Source of the DNA: Paenarthrobacter histidinolovorans
GTDB taxonomy: Bacteria > Actinomycetota > Actinomycetes > Actinomycetales > Micrococcaceae
Direction: 5' to 3'
Assembly: GCF_014647595.1 (NCBI RefSeq)
Contig: NZ_BMPM01000002.1
Span: 620,001-684,000, forward strand
Length of the DNA: 64,000 nt
The notes under the pieces are model-generated. The model made no database searches. It saw only the letters and a program-made list of their open reading frames with translations, and was not told the origin of the DNA. This document shows positions 24,201-31,827 of the stretch, piece by piece (position 1 is the first letter of the stretch; every line of letters begins with the position of its first letter). The translations under genes and the position numbers were made by a program.

Positions 24201-25551
24201 GGATCGTGTTGTACTTTGAGTTCACCTTGGTGCGGCACGAAGGATCAGCGGCACCGTCGGCCAGGCGCCGCACGGAGTTGCCCTCGGCGTTGCAGTCGAA
24301 GTCAATGAAGACAGACCCCCAGTTTTTCTTCTCGCCGAGTTCCATGTTGTAAAGGTCTTCAACCGGCTGCCACAGTACCCAGGACTCAGGATCGAGCTCG
24401 CGGAGGTCATCGGTAATGCGGGTGGCCATTCCAAGACCGTTCTCGATGCTGTCCGGGTTCCAGGAGTCACCGCCCCAGTTGCCTTCCACTTCGCTCATGG
24501 ACAAGGGCTTGTCCGTTGCCTTGGCGACGTCCCGAACCGCGAGGCGGTCACCGGTGGAGTACGTGTGGACGTTCAACTGGCTGACGGCCTGTTTGGCTTC
24601 AGGAGTCCAGCCGTTCCAGTCTTCCAGGAAGCGGCTGGGCGATGTTTCATCCGGACCGGAGACCTTGGCATCGGTGGTGGTGCCTGGCTCGGCGAGCTCG
24701 GCAGCCATGGCGGTCAGCACCTGGGATTGCAGGGCGGGGCCAGCGTGGGCACCTTCCTGGCCACCACCGTTGGGCAGTCCGTTGCCACCGATGGTGGTTT
24801 TCCAGTAGTTCGTGTTGGGCTCATTGAGGGGGTTGATGGTGTCGAAATGGATACCTTCGGTTTGCTCGACGTGTTCAGCTGCCTTTTTGACGTAGTTGAC
24901 GAACTTGCCGATGGCCGCGGGCTTGATCTGGTCGGCGTTGGGATCCGTGCCGCCGCTGACGTAGCCGCTTTCGGTCATGAAGTAGGGCGGCGAGTTACTG
25001 AATGCCTCCCAGGTGGTGACTTTGTCCTTGACGGCCGCAATCCAGGCACGCTGCGAGGCATCGGCGTCGAAGTTGTAGTCCGAGGCGTTCTCGCCGGTCC
25101 AGGCAGCCAGGAAACGGTCCCGGTCAGCGTAGTTGGTGGTGATGGGCCCTGATTGGTCCGAGAGACCGGCATTCGGGTTCCACCAGCCAGGAACCGCTCC
25201 GCCAGGGCGCAGATAATCGGGGATGTCGCTGGCGTTGCCGCCGCCTACGTTATAGCGGGCGATGTTGAGGTTGAGGCCGTCATCACCGAAGACCTTGTCA
25301 ATCAGATCGTTCCGGATGGCCTCGGGGTATTGGCCGGTGGCGTTGGCCATCCAGACAAGGCTGGTACCCCAGCCTTTGAATGCCGGACCGGCCTGTGCGG
25401 GGTTGGGAGTGAGGACGAGTGCTTCCCCGGCAGCGGCAGCGACCGGGATAGTGCTTGGGGATAGGAGGGGAAGTGTTGCTAGTGCGAGGGTAGAGGCGGC
25501 GATTGCCGCTGCGATGCGATGACGCGACGATGCGTTCGTATTCGACAACAT
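21250..25551 (-). CDS. Secreted bifunctional galactanase: GH30 plus GH43_24 with accessory modules
   Basis: A 1433-residue secreted enzyme. After the signal peptide (1-41) comes a GH30 domain (about 45-565) of the endo-beta-1,6-galactanase type (KGWGTSLVWMANATG, YLRPGGAVPGWW), with acid/base E244 in PLNEPN and nucleophile E354 in SMSEVEG. A ricin-like lectin region (about 574-719) follows. Then a GH43 domain (about 720-1100) carries LIQAHGGQVV and VHGYSSYDLYNW, hallmarks of the exo-beta-1,3-galactanase subfamily GH43_24. An Ig-like domain (about 1105-1165), a galactose-binding-like module (about 1170-1325) and a 100-residue C-terminal module end the protein; the last two recur in the phosphodiesterase at 10887-13175. 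One chain could thus cut both the beta-1,6 side chains and the beta-1,3 backbone of type II arabinogalactan. Two operators precede it. Substrate is inferred from family. Confidence 0.94.
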   Translation of the reverse strand: MLSNTNASSRHRIAAAIAASTLALATLPLLSPSTIPVAAAAGEALVLTPNPAQAGPAFKGWGTSLVWMANATGQYPEAIRNDLIDKVFGDDGLNLNIARYNVGGGNASDIPDYLRPGGAVPGWWNPNAGLSDQSGPITTNYADRDRFLAAWTGENASDYNFDADASQRAWIAAVKDKVTTWEAFSNSPPYFMTESGYVSGGTDPNADQIKPAAIGKFVNYVKKAAEHVEQTEGIHFDTINPLNEPNTNYWKTTIGGNGLPNGGGQEGAHAGPALQSQVLTAMAAELAEPGTTTDAKVSGPDETSPSRFLEDWNGWTPEAKQAVSQLNVHTYSTGDRLAVRDVAKATDKPLSMSEVEGNWGGDSWNPDSIENGLGMATRITDDLRELDPESWVLWQPVEDLYNMELGEKKNWGSVFIDFDCNAEGNSVRRLADGAADPSCRTKVNSKYNTIRNFTHYIAPGDRIIPTSDGKTTSALKADGSGLAMVHTNDSDQARTIKVDLSKFATIAAGATVTPVVTTESPSGNPTANALVSGTPVAIDAGSRSATLTVPAKSVTTFVVNGASGVAANAPAVQDGQSYSFVGVQSGRAVTASEGSPKTVLSDSIAGGNQVWKATLIADEDGTTRDRFVLRLADGRALAADANGTALRTITDEEARTDSSAQWLFSTTDGTSFSLLNAGQGQVLDVSNQSTHEGAWIGLWTSNGGANQAFTLRNASEGTGYNSFRPGQDWRDNNGNLIQAHGGQVVTSKDSEGKTIYYLYGEDRTNGYHSSPGVHGYSSYDLYNWKDEGVVLKAMSSADQFTSDPYFQNLYSGYSTEQKNAVYRDLGTVPSGDRLPPILERPKVIYNKATNKWVMWVHADGPTDQYNVQYAKANAGVAISDSPFGPFRYIDSYRLHKAAAGDPTNFAPNNPGMARDMNLFVDDDGTGYIIYSSEENKTMFISKLNADYTNLSASPDTAVEGVDFRRAFVNVSRESPAIFKYQGRYFIITSGTTGWSPNPSEYGTSTSILGEWTQLPNPFSSDVAWNSNNSQPSSVIPVDAANGKFIYMGDRWNGGSDQALATAPMVWLPIQMGEGGKTLSVLSPSEWRLEDLDANAVWNVTGVPASLPVGADFNVNSVTVTQNGQSSTQPVTWQVSGNTNTVGVITATGTLPGFGNRTFTRTIPVVPNGVRYAVNAGGKQTADWTALMAAPGVAGATLNSAADQPYGVDPATGKTWGYQSEGSGVYGTADGDVFTTLRYAAGGRDLTYKFNDLAPGTYTVYAGYYDPWAQWDDRGAKVTVNGAVVEADHDYSGDYQSAAYQNVTVGTDGKLTFSLTPTRGPDVQLSWLMIANPVPAAPQLNVTAVASTKCVAGKVTVTAQLTNNDTKSVQATFTSSYGTKSFAEVKPGKNAVHAFTTRAASVPAGTVAVEAKATVNGQPVTVTANAAYNAASCN

Positions 25552-25573
25552 TGTCTAAATCCAATCCGTTCAT

Positions 25574-25585
25574 GTTTACGTGAAC
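25574..25585. promoter_or_regulatory. LacI-type operator, proximal copy, galactanase gene
   Basis: GTTTACGTGAAC, one mismatch from consensus, 23 nt upstream of the start codon. Paired with the site at 25595-25606, centres 21 bp apart (two helical turns), which suits cooperative repressor binding on one face of the DNA. Confidence 0.76.
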
Positions 25586-25594
25586 ATAGAAGAG

Positions 25595-25606
25595 GTTTAC
25601 GTAAAA
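25595..25606. promoter_or_regulatory. LacI-type operator, distal copy, galactanase gene
   Basis: GTTTACGTAAAA, one mismatch at the last position of the palindrome. Confidence 0.74.
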
Positions 25607-25676
25607 ATACCGTGATGTGAATCACTCGTCAATATGTGGTTCCTCATGACGCCCGGGCGCCCACACCACGCTCATC

Positions 25677-25712
25677 GGGGATAGCGCATTCCCTTCGGAA
25701 CCCACTATCCCC
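25677..25712 (-). terminator. Hairpin after the DUF5107-TPR gene
   Basis: GGGGATAG (25677-25684) and CTATCCCC (25705-25712) form an 8-bp stem with an inner TTCC/GGAA pairing, 24 nt past the stop codon at 25736. It separates the DUF5107-DUF6067 unit from the galactanase promoter. Confidence 0.6.
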
Positions 25713-25735
25713 GCGGCTTTTGTCCTTCGAACGGA

Positions 25736-27673
25736 CTAATGCATGCCGAACTGGTACGCCGCCGGCACCGGCTCATCCGGGCAGACTTCCTGCCACAACG
25801 CGGCAATTGCGTCCTCGCCCTCCCGCAAGTCCGGAATCTCGACGCCCTCGCGCAGGATCGCGGCGGCCTGGGCTCCGTGCCCGCCCCTGGCGAGCGCCAG
25901 CGCCTTGAGGAACCCCAAACGTCCGACGGCGGCTCCCTGGGTGGGTGCCGACTCCACCAGATCCAGCGCCATGGTGGGGTCACCGTGCCGGATGCTCAAC
26001 GTCACGGCTTCCACAATGAGAGCCGTTGCGGTCGAGTCGGTTTCAACCCCGGTCCGCAGTTCGGCGAGACCTTCTTCGTCCTCCCCCGCCGCCAGAAGAG
26101 CCAAGCCCAGGCCACGATGCGCGAGGGCCTTGGTGCGCCTCCGGACGCCCTTTGTCCCCAGAACCTTCAAATATGCTTCTTTCGCTCCCCCGAGGTCCTG
26201 CCGTGCGTGCCGCATGGTGGCCAGGTGGAAGGTAGCCTCGGGGTTGTTCTGCGCTGCAAGCATCTGTTCCCAATCCGCCCCGGCGACGAAACTGGCCGCG
26301 CCGTCGAACGTTTCTCCCTTGAGCAGCCCAAGCCACGGTTCCTGTTCTTCGGAAACGCTCTCGTCCACGAACGGGGTGCCGCTTTCATCGATCCAGGGCA
26401 TGCCGGCCTTCAGCCGCCGGGCCCTCTCCACCACGCCCCAGCCGCTGCCGTGCAGGAGCATTTTCGACGGCGGGACGTCGGCGTTCGTGATGGCCCCGGG
26501 CAGCATTGCCTCCAACGATTCATGTGGCAGCAGCTCTTCCAAACGCTCACCGGCGTGGGCTACCGCGGCATCCCAGTCAGTGCCGTGGGCGGTCACCGTG
26601 TTCAGGTGTCCGTTGCCGTATGCCTCCACCCAGGCCCATTCCGCACCGGCCGGCATGACCAGGTGTTCGAATTGCGTTTGTGCCAGGCCGGCCTGGATCT
26701 CCGCGTACGGGCCGGCTCCGGGGCTCAGCCATTCCTGCCAGCGTTTGCCGCCCTGTCCCTGGCCCCATACGAAGAGCTTCTTCCCCCGCAGGAGGCCCGT
26801 TGACAGCATCGCCAGCCCGTCGCCGTCGTCGTCCGCAGCCACAACCCAGCGCCGCTCGGAGGGGTCGATGTCGAAGAAGAAGTCCGCCGCGTGCGGGCTG
26901 TTGACCGGCCACGTGCCGTCATGGCCTTCGTGGGTGGGTGGCCTGACGCGGGTGATGTCCGTGGTGTAGTCGCTGCCGTAGGCCTCGTGGGCGGGTGCAA
27001 TGACGCGGGTGCGGTCAGTCTCGGGGATGGCGGCGTTGCTCCACCAGTACATGGGGACGTCGTGGTTGTTCGGGTTCCGGATCCGCACCGCTGCCAGCAC
27101 CACGGGCGAGTCCGCGGGCAGCCAGATGTCTACTTGGAACACCACTTCCCGGAGCCGCTCGTACTCCCACATCCGCAGGATGTGCTTGCCGTCGGCTGTG
27201 TGGACGATCGCGGTGTGCAGCGGATCGCAGCTGGTGGGCGAATGGCCGCGGGTGCCGATGTTCCATTCCAGGCCGCCCGCGAACCAGGCCTTGCGCAGGG
27301 CAATGTTCGCCAATTGCGGGGCGTCGTGGGTGTGGAGGAGTTGCTTGCCCGTGGCTTTGTCGAACAGCTCCCAGATGCGGCCGCCCAGGGACGGGATGAC
27401 CGTCACCTTGAGTTTGCTGTTTTCAAGCACGACGGCGGGAAACTCCCTGGGTGCCGCCTGCCGGCTGTAGCCGTCCTGCATGAGATAGGGGTGGATGTTG
27501 GGCACCACGCCATAGCGGGCCGATGCCTGAAGCTCCTCCGGTACGCCCTCGCCCACCGTGTAGGGCTGGTCCAGTTCGGCAGCAACCACCGGTAACGGGT
27601 TGAGCGGGCCGAGCTCGGCCATGGTCAGGGAGACGGTGGTGACTGTGAGGCTGGAAGTTGCTGTGTCTGGCAC
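25736..27673 (-). CDS. DUF5107 domain protein with C-terminal TPR repeats
   Basis: A 645-residue soluble protein without a signal peptide. The N-terminal part (about 1-330) is a DUF5107 domain, a mutarotase-like beta supersandwich (SKLKVTVIPSLGGRIWELFD; GLEWNIGTRGHSP; YWWSNAAIPETDRTRV). The C-terminal part (about 400-640) is alpha-helical with TPR-like repeats (EATFHLATMRHARQDLGGAK; RAHRGLGLALLAAGEDEEGL-type helices). DUF5107-TPR proteins occur in carbohydrate loci of Actinobacteria and Bacteroidetes, and I know no settled activity. The fold suggests carbohydrate binding or hydrolysis. The GTG start is 1 nt past the stop of the DUF6067 gene, so the two are coupled. It may act on oligosaccharides inside the cell. 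Confidence 0.87.
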   Translation of the reverse strand: MPDTATSSLTVTTVSLTMAELGPLNPLPVVAAELDQPYTVGEGVPEELQASARYGVVPNIHPYLMQDGYSRQAAPREFPAVVLENSKLKVTVIPSLGGRIWELFDKATGKQLLHTHDAPQLANIALRKAWFAGGLEWNIGTRGHSPTSCDPLHTAIVHTADGKHILRMWEYERLREVVFQVDIWLPADSPVVLAAVRIRNPNNHDVPMYWWSNAAIPETDRTRVIAPAHEAYGSDYTTDITRVRPPTHEGHDGTWPVNSPHAADFFFDIDPSERRWVVAADDDGDGLAMLSTGLLRGKKLFVWGQGQGGKRWQEWLSPGAGPYAEIQAGLAQTQFEHLVMPAGAEWAWVEAYGNGHLNTVTAHGTDWDAAVAHAGERLEELLPHESLEAMLPGAITNADVPPSKMLLHGSGWGVVERARRLKAGMPWIDESGTPFVDESVSEEQEPWLGLLKGETFDGAASFVAGADWEQMLAAQNNPEATFHLATMRHARQDLGGAKEAYLKVLGTKGVRRRTKALAHRGLGLALLAAGEDEEGLAELRTGVETDSTATALIVEAVTLSIRHGDPTMALDLVESAPTQGAAVGRLGFLKALALARGGHGAQAAAILREGVEIPDLREGEDAIAALWQEVCPDEPVPAAYQFGMH

Positions 27674-27674
27674 G

Positions 27675-30600
27675 TCAGTATCCGATCGTGAGAAGGAGGC
27701 CGCGTTGCGGCTCGAGGGTGATGGCGTTGCCGGGCACGTAGCTCATGGCGGACTGGAAGCCGCGGATCGCTGGGGCGTTCATGCTCGTGGCAGGGGCCGT
27801 GGGGGTTACGGCAGTGAGGGCCTCGTCGTCGAAAATCAACGTCACATCCTCAGTTTCCCCGGCCCAGGAGGCCAGCGCCACAACCATCCCGCTGTTCGTC
27901 AACCACGTGGTGGCCAGGACATCCGGGTGGCTGGTCCTCACTGGCGCGTGGGGGTCCCAGAACCCGTGCATCCGTGCCCGTTCCAGGTTGTTCTCCGCCC
28001 AGAACTCCCACAGCGGACGGTTATCCACCGCGGGTGCCCGGCCCGTCATGCCGAACACCATTCCGCGCCACGGGTTGCCGCCGCCTTCAAGCATCTCGCC
28101 CATGAGCCCGAATGGAATGCCGGATAGCTCCACAAGCCAGTAATCGGGGTCGGTGCCGTCGTAGTCGAAGTATTCCCCCAGCCATAACCTGTCCACATAC
28201 GGCAATTGCTCCATGTACAGGTTCGCCGATGAGGCATAGCCGTCGTGGGCCGTGAACTGGTTTGCGGAGTGGAGGTCAATCTCGGGACCGTCCACTCCCC
28301 TGGCCTTGCACGCCCTTTCCAGGACCTTGCGGACGCGCACCATGGCGTGCCGGTCAAAGGCGAGGTCATCGAGGTAGATACCGTCAATTCCGTCATCCCC
28401 CGCGGCCAGCTCCTGCAGGCTGCGCACGTAGAAGTTCTCCCACCGTGACCCGCCCGTAGTCACCACTGCAATGTCCTCCACGTCCGGGGCAAACCACGCG
28501 GAGACGTACCCACAACCGGCATGCTCCTGCAACCAGATATGGCCGGCGCCAGGACCATCGCTGAAGATCTCATGGTCCAGCTGCAGCAACGGCAGCAGCT
28601 CCGGGCTGTGGAAAGTGAGCTCCCGGACGGTGTTGTAGATCTTGGCTTTGAGACCCTCCCCATGGCACTGCGCCACGTACCGCCTCAGCGTGTCCTCGGT
28701 CAGGAGAGGGTCGTTGATGTACGGCGCCGGCGCCGTCGCGTGGTGGATGTTGACCACAGTGGCCCCCGCGGCCCTGATCTCCGACGGGTTTCCGGGAGCG
28801 TGGAAGTAGCGCTTGCCCAGGTGCTTGCCAGCTTGGATAGCTTTGAAGGGTGTGAGCAGAAGCCGGAAATCGAAATGAAGCGGCTCATTCTGCGTCAGCG
28901 TCCGGGGTCCGCTGAACGCGCGGACGGACACCTTGCCGTTGGCAGTCCGGAGCTTGACGCCGCCCCGCACACCGTCCTCCTGGCGGTTCGCCCACGATGC
29001 CGGTTCCAGCAACGGCTTTTGCCGGTAGAAATTGGTGTTCAGGGGCCGCTGGTAACTCTCATCCCGCAACGACAACTGCAGTCCGGCGTTCACCCTTCCC
29101 AGCCACAGTGCATCCTGGTTCCGGGCTGCCACGTCCCACGTCCAGTCCAGGGTCTCAGGCCGCCGACCACCGGGAACGCCCAAACCCATGGACAGCGGCA
29201 CGGCGTCCTCGTCGAACCACAGCTGCAGCCCGACGTCGTTCACGTCCAGGGTCTTCCCGGGCGCGAGCCGCAGCGAGTACTCAACCGTCCCGTCGGCGTC
29301 GAGGACGCCGTTCAACTCCAGCGTCACCGCCGCAACGCCGTCCTGTCGGCCTGTCCAGCTGCAGCACCAAGAGATCCGCGCCGGCCCTTCCGAGGTGAAC
29401 GTAAGCGGCGAAAAATCCCAGCTGATCCCCTCAATGTCCAGACCCATGGGAACGTCCAAAAGCTCGACGGCGGGACCATCCGCTGACGTCACTGCGCCGG
29501 TGAAGCTGGACGTCACCTGCGCAGGCAGCCCCGATGCCGACAACCCCAGGGTCCGGCCCAGAATCCCCAAGGTTCTTGCCGGTTCGTCCAGGGTGACGGG
29601 CGTGAAAGGAGCCACGAGCTCCGCGTCCTGGGCCACAGACGAATCCAGCCACGCCAGGCGCCGCAGGAATCGTGCGTCACCGAAACCGCCCGCCAGGATG
29701 TCCGGTTCCGTTTCCATCCCCACTTCCAGCGTGACCTCGATCTCCTGCGCAACTTCGCCCGCCGCACGGACGGTGAGGGTGGCGGAGTGCGTGCTTCCGG
29801 CAGCGTCACGGGGAATGGGAAGGACAACGAACAGTGCCCGCACCGTGCCCGCTGGTACGTCCAGCTCCCTGTGCCACGGCCTGCCCAGCCGGTCCACGCC
29901 GTCGGAATTGATGCAATGACCGCCGGCTGATGACACGACGTCGACGGCGACGCCCGCCAGATCCTTCAGCGCATAGAGCCCCAACTGCACCACGTAGTCC
30001 TCGCCCGCAACAGCACTGGCCCGAAAGGAGTCCGACGGCCCGTTGGTCACCCAGTGCGCCGGAAGGTCAGTGCGCATGGAGACAGGATTCAGCCGGTCCT
30101 CGGGAAACACCAGGAACGCCCCGCCGTGGTAACGCGCCTTGAATTGTTCCAGTTCGTCCGCCCGGGCCGTGAAATTCATAGGCGCGAAGGAGTCGCGCTC
30201 ACTGGCGGCCTCGTAGCGGAGGACTTTCGCACTGGGCAGCCCGGGCTGCGCTGCCCCTCGCCAGGCCGAAGGCCCGACGGCGGCAGCCCACCCCGGCTCT
30301 GCCGTTGGGCGACGCGGGAGGTACCCGGCTTGGGGATAGTGGGGTTTGCCCAGCATCGCGTAGGGCAGGTAGTAAACGAAGTAGATGCCAGGGCCATCGA
30401 TCGCTTCAAACAGGAGGATTCCGGCTTCCCTGGTGCATTCTTCGACAACAACGTTGCGAACCCTGGCGCCCGTTTTCCCGGAAACAATGATGATGTCCAC
30501 CGCTGCGGGGTCCGGATCCTGGCGCCGCCATGGCAAGACAATCCTGTATGGCTGGGCTGTGAGGGCAGGCTGGGACGTGAGGGCGGGCTCGAATGTGGCG

Positions 30601-30830
30601 GCAGATCCAACGGCTCCGGTTGATTCAAAAGCCCCGGTTGATTCAACTGCCGGGGCAGATTCAACAGCCGCGGCGGCCGCTTCCACCACGAAGCGGTGGT
30701 TTCCGTACAGCAGTTTGTCCCACGTTCCGATGCCACATGCCACCTCCGGATGACCTGCGGGGGCGTTGTTGCTTCGACTGTTTGGAGGACGGGAATTGAC
30801 GACCGGTGAAACCGGCGAGGGCAGCGGCAT
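27675..30830 (-). CDS. Glycoside hydrolase, DUF6067 family
   Basis: A 1051-residue protein without a recognisable signal peptide. Beta-rich regions cover about residues 1-640. A TIM-barrel-like region follows (about 680-960) with acidic clusters typical of glycosidase sites (DGIDGIYLDDLAFDRHAM; LWLGEYFDYDGTDPDYW; PFGLMGEMLEGGGNPWRG), then a C-terminal beta domain. This matches DUF6067-type hydrolases related to the GH123 group. The ATG at 30830 (MPLPSPVSPV) follows AGGAG at 8 nt and is preferred over a GTG 13 codons upstream. A low-complexity stretch of repeated Glu/Ser/Thr/Gly/Ala residues (about 60-85, VESAPAVESTGAFESTGAV) is unusual inside an enzyme. Co-translated with the DUF5107 gene. 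Substrate unknown. Confidence 0.85.
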   Translation of the reverse strand: MPLPSPVSPVVNSRPPNSRSNNAPAGHPEVACGIGTWDKLLYGNHRFVVEAAAAAVESAPAVESTGAFESTGAVGSAATFEPALTSQPALTAQPYRIVLPWRRQDPDPAAVDIIIVSGKTGARVRNVVVEECTREAGILLFEAIDGPGIYFVYYLPYAMLGKPHYPQAGYLPRRPTAEPGWAAAVGPSAWRGAAQPGLPSAKVLRYEAASERDSFAPMNFTARADELEQFKARYHGGAFLVFPEDRLNPVSMRTDLPAHWVTNGPSDSFRASAVAGEDYVVQLGLYALKDLAGVAVDVVSSAGGHCINSDGVDRLGRPWHRELDVPAGTVRALFVVLPIPRDAAGSTHSATLTVRAAGEVAQEIEVTLEVGMETEPDILAGGFGDARFLRRLAWLDSSVAQDAELVAPFTPVTLDEPARTLGILGRTLGLSASGLPAQVTSSFTGAVTSADGPAVELLDVPMGLDIEGISWDFSPLTFTSEGPARISWCCSWTGRQDGVAAVTLELNGVLDADGTVEYSLRLAPGKTLDVNDVGLQLWFDEDAVPLSMGLGVPGGRRPETLDWTWDVAARNQDALWLGRVNAGLQLSLRDESYQRPLNTNFYRQKPLLEPASWANRQEDGVRGGVKLRTANGKVSVRAFSGPRTLTQNEPLHFDFRLLLTPFKAIQAGKHLGKRYFHAPGNPSEIRAAGATVVNIHHATAPAPYINDPLLTEDTLRRYVAQCHGEGLKAKIYNTVRELTFHSPELLPLLQLDHEIFSDGPGAGHIWLQEHAGCGYVSAWFAPDVEDIAVVTTGGSRWENFYVRSLQELAAGDDGIDGIYLDDLAFDRHAMVRVRKVLERACKARGVDGPEIDLHSANQFTAHDGYASSANLYMEQLPYVDRLWLGEYFDYDGTDPDYWLVELSGIPFGLMGEMLEGGGNPWRGMVFGMTGRAPAVDNRPLWEFWAENNLERARMHGFWDPHAPVRTSHPDVLATTWLTNSGMVVALASWAGETEDVTLIFDDEALTAVTPTAPATSMNAPAIRGFQSAMSYVPGNAITLEPQRGLLLTIGY

Positions 30831-30864
30831 CGCTGGGACTCCTGAAAGTAGCTTCCGGGGCTTC

Positions 30865-30881
30865 TTCACCGAGTTGGTGAA
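30865..30881. promoter_or_regulatory. Inverted repeat before the DUF6067 gene
   Basis: TTCACC (30865-30870) and GGTGAA (30876-30881) flank a 5-nt spacer 35 nt upstream of the start codon. It differs from the GTTTACGTAAAC sites, so this two-gene unit may answer to another regulator. Could also be chance. Confidence 0.3.
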
Positions 30882-30974
30882 TCCTTACATCATCCGGGCG
30901 TTCCGCGGAATCGTAAAGGGTCATTGCGATGCGTACTCACTGGAATTTGCCCAGCCACGGGCTGGACGGCGGAG

Positions 30975-31739
30975 CTAATTCAGCCTAGCCAGATTCAGGG
31001 CATTGATTTTCGCTTTGGCAGCCCGGACCGTTTCGCGGTCGGTGACTGTGTAGGCGGTAGGGTCGCTGCCGTCCTGGGTACCCAGGGAAATGGTTCCCTG
31101 GCTGAGCGTGGAGACGGTTTTCTTGGCCGACAAATGGACTGCGTTCAACCCTGCTGCGTGCATCGCCGGAATGTCTGTCAGGGCCAGTCCCCCGCCGGCC
31201 ATGATCTCCATGGCACCTCCGGCGCGTTCCACCATGGTGGCGAGCGTGTCCAGGCCTGCCCCCGCCGTTGCTGCGTGCCCGGAGGTGAGGACCCTGGTGA
31301 AACCCAGTTCCATGAGCTGGTCCAGGGCAGCCAAGGGATCCTTCGACTGGTCGATGGCCCGGTGGAAGGTCAGTTGCGCCTCCGGCTTGGTCTCCCTCGC
31401 CGATTCCACCAAGCGCCGGATTGTGTGCACGTCCACTGTCCCGTTGGGTTCGAGTGCCCCGATGACAACCCCGTGTGCGCCCTGGAGCAGCAGATGCCTG
31501 ATTTCATGCACCATGGTGTCGACATCCGACGCCGAATACAGGAAGTCACCCGGCCGGGAACGGATCAGCGGATGGACTTCCAAACGGCCATCGACGTGCT
31601 CCATGCTGGCTTCCAGCAGCCCCTGGCTGGGCGTGATGCCTCCCAGCTCCAGGCTGCTGCAAAGCTCAATGCGATGGGCGCCCTCAGCGGCGGCCACACC
31701 TGCTCCGGCGGCGCTGACCACAGCGATTTCGAGTTTCAT
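30975..31739 (-). CDS. cutC: CutC family protein
   Basis: A 254-residue cytoplasmic TIM-barrel protein of the CutC family: EIAVVSAAGAGVAAAEGAHRIELC at the N-terminus (beta1-alpha1 with the conserved RIELC), HPLIRSRPGDFLYS, LTFHRAIDQSKDP and RVLTSGHAATA. CutC was named for copper homeostasis in E. coli but its enzymatic role is disputed, and in actinobacteria it often lies by sugar genes. It starts with ATG at 31739, which is embedded in an 8-bp inverted repeat, and has no clear ribosome binding site. Normal family length. Its link to the polysaccharide locus is positional only. Confidence 0.92.
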   Translation of the reverse strand: MKLEIAVVSAAGAGVAAAEGAHRIELCSSLELGGITPSQGLLEASMEHVDGRLEVHPLIRSRPGDFLYSASDVDTMVHEIRHLLLQGAHGVVIGALEPNGTVDVHTIRRLVESARETKPEAQLTFHRAIDQSKDPLAALDQLMELGFTRVLTSGHAATAGAGLDTLATMVERAGGAMEIMAGGGLALTDIPAMHAAGLNAVHLSAKKTVSTLSQGTISLGTQDGSDPTAYTVTDRETVRAAKAKINALNLARLN

Positions 31740-31752
31740 GGTGAAACTCTAC

Positions 31753-31827
31753 GGGCAATAGTGGATGTCCGGGCAATGCGGGAAGTCCGGGCAATGCGGG
31801 AAGTCCGGTCAATGCGGGATGTCCGGG
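31753..31827. repeat. 18-bp tandem repeat, about four copies, between cutC and the thioesterase
   Basis: Two identical units GTCCGGGCAATGCGGGAA (31767-31784, 31785-31802) are followed by a copy with two changes (31803-31820) and a partial copy up to the thioesterase stop codon. A degenerate partial copy precedes them (31753-31766). The array fills the gap between two leftward genes and encodes nothing obvious. Confidence 0.87.

Noticed and set aside
25743..26969. 408-codon plus-strand open frame
   Set aside because: Antisense to the DUF5107-TPR gene; Ser/Pro/Arg-rich with no domain.
31753..31827. Short regular repeats considered as a CRISPR array
   Set aside because: Units are contiguous with no unique spacers, only about four copies, and no cas gene is present.
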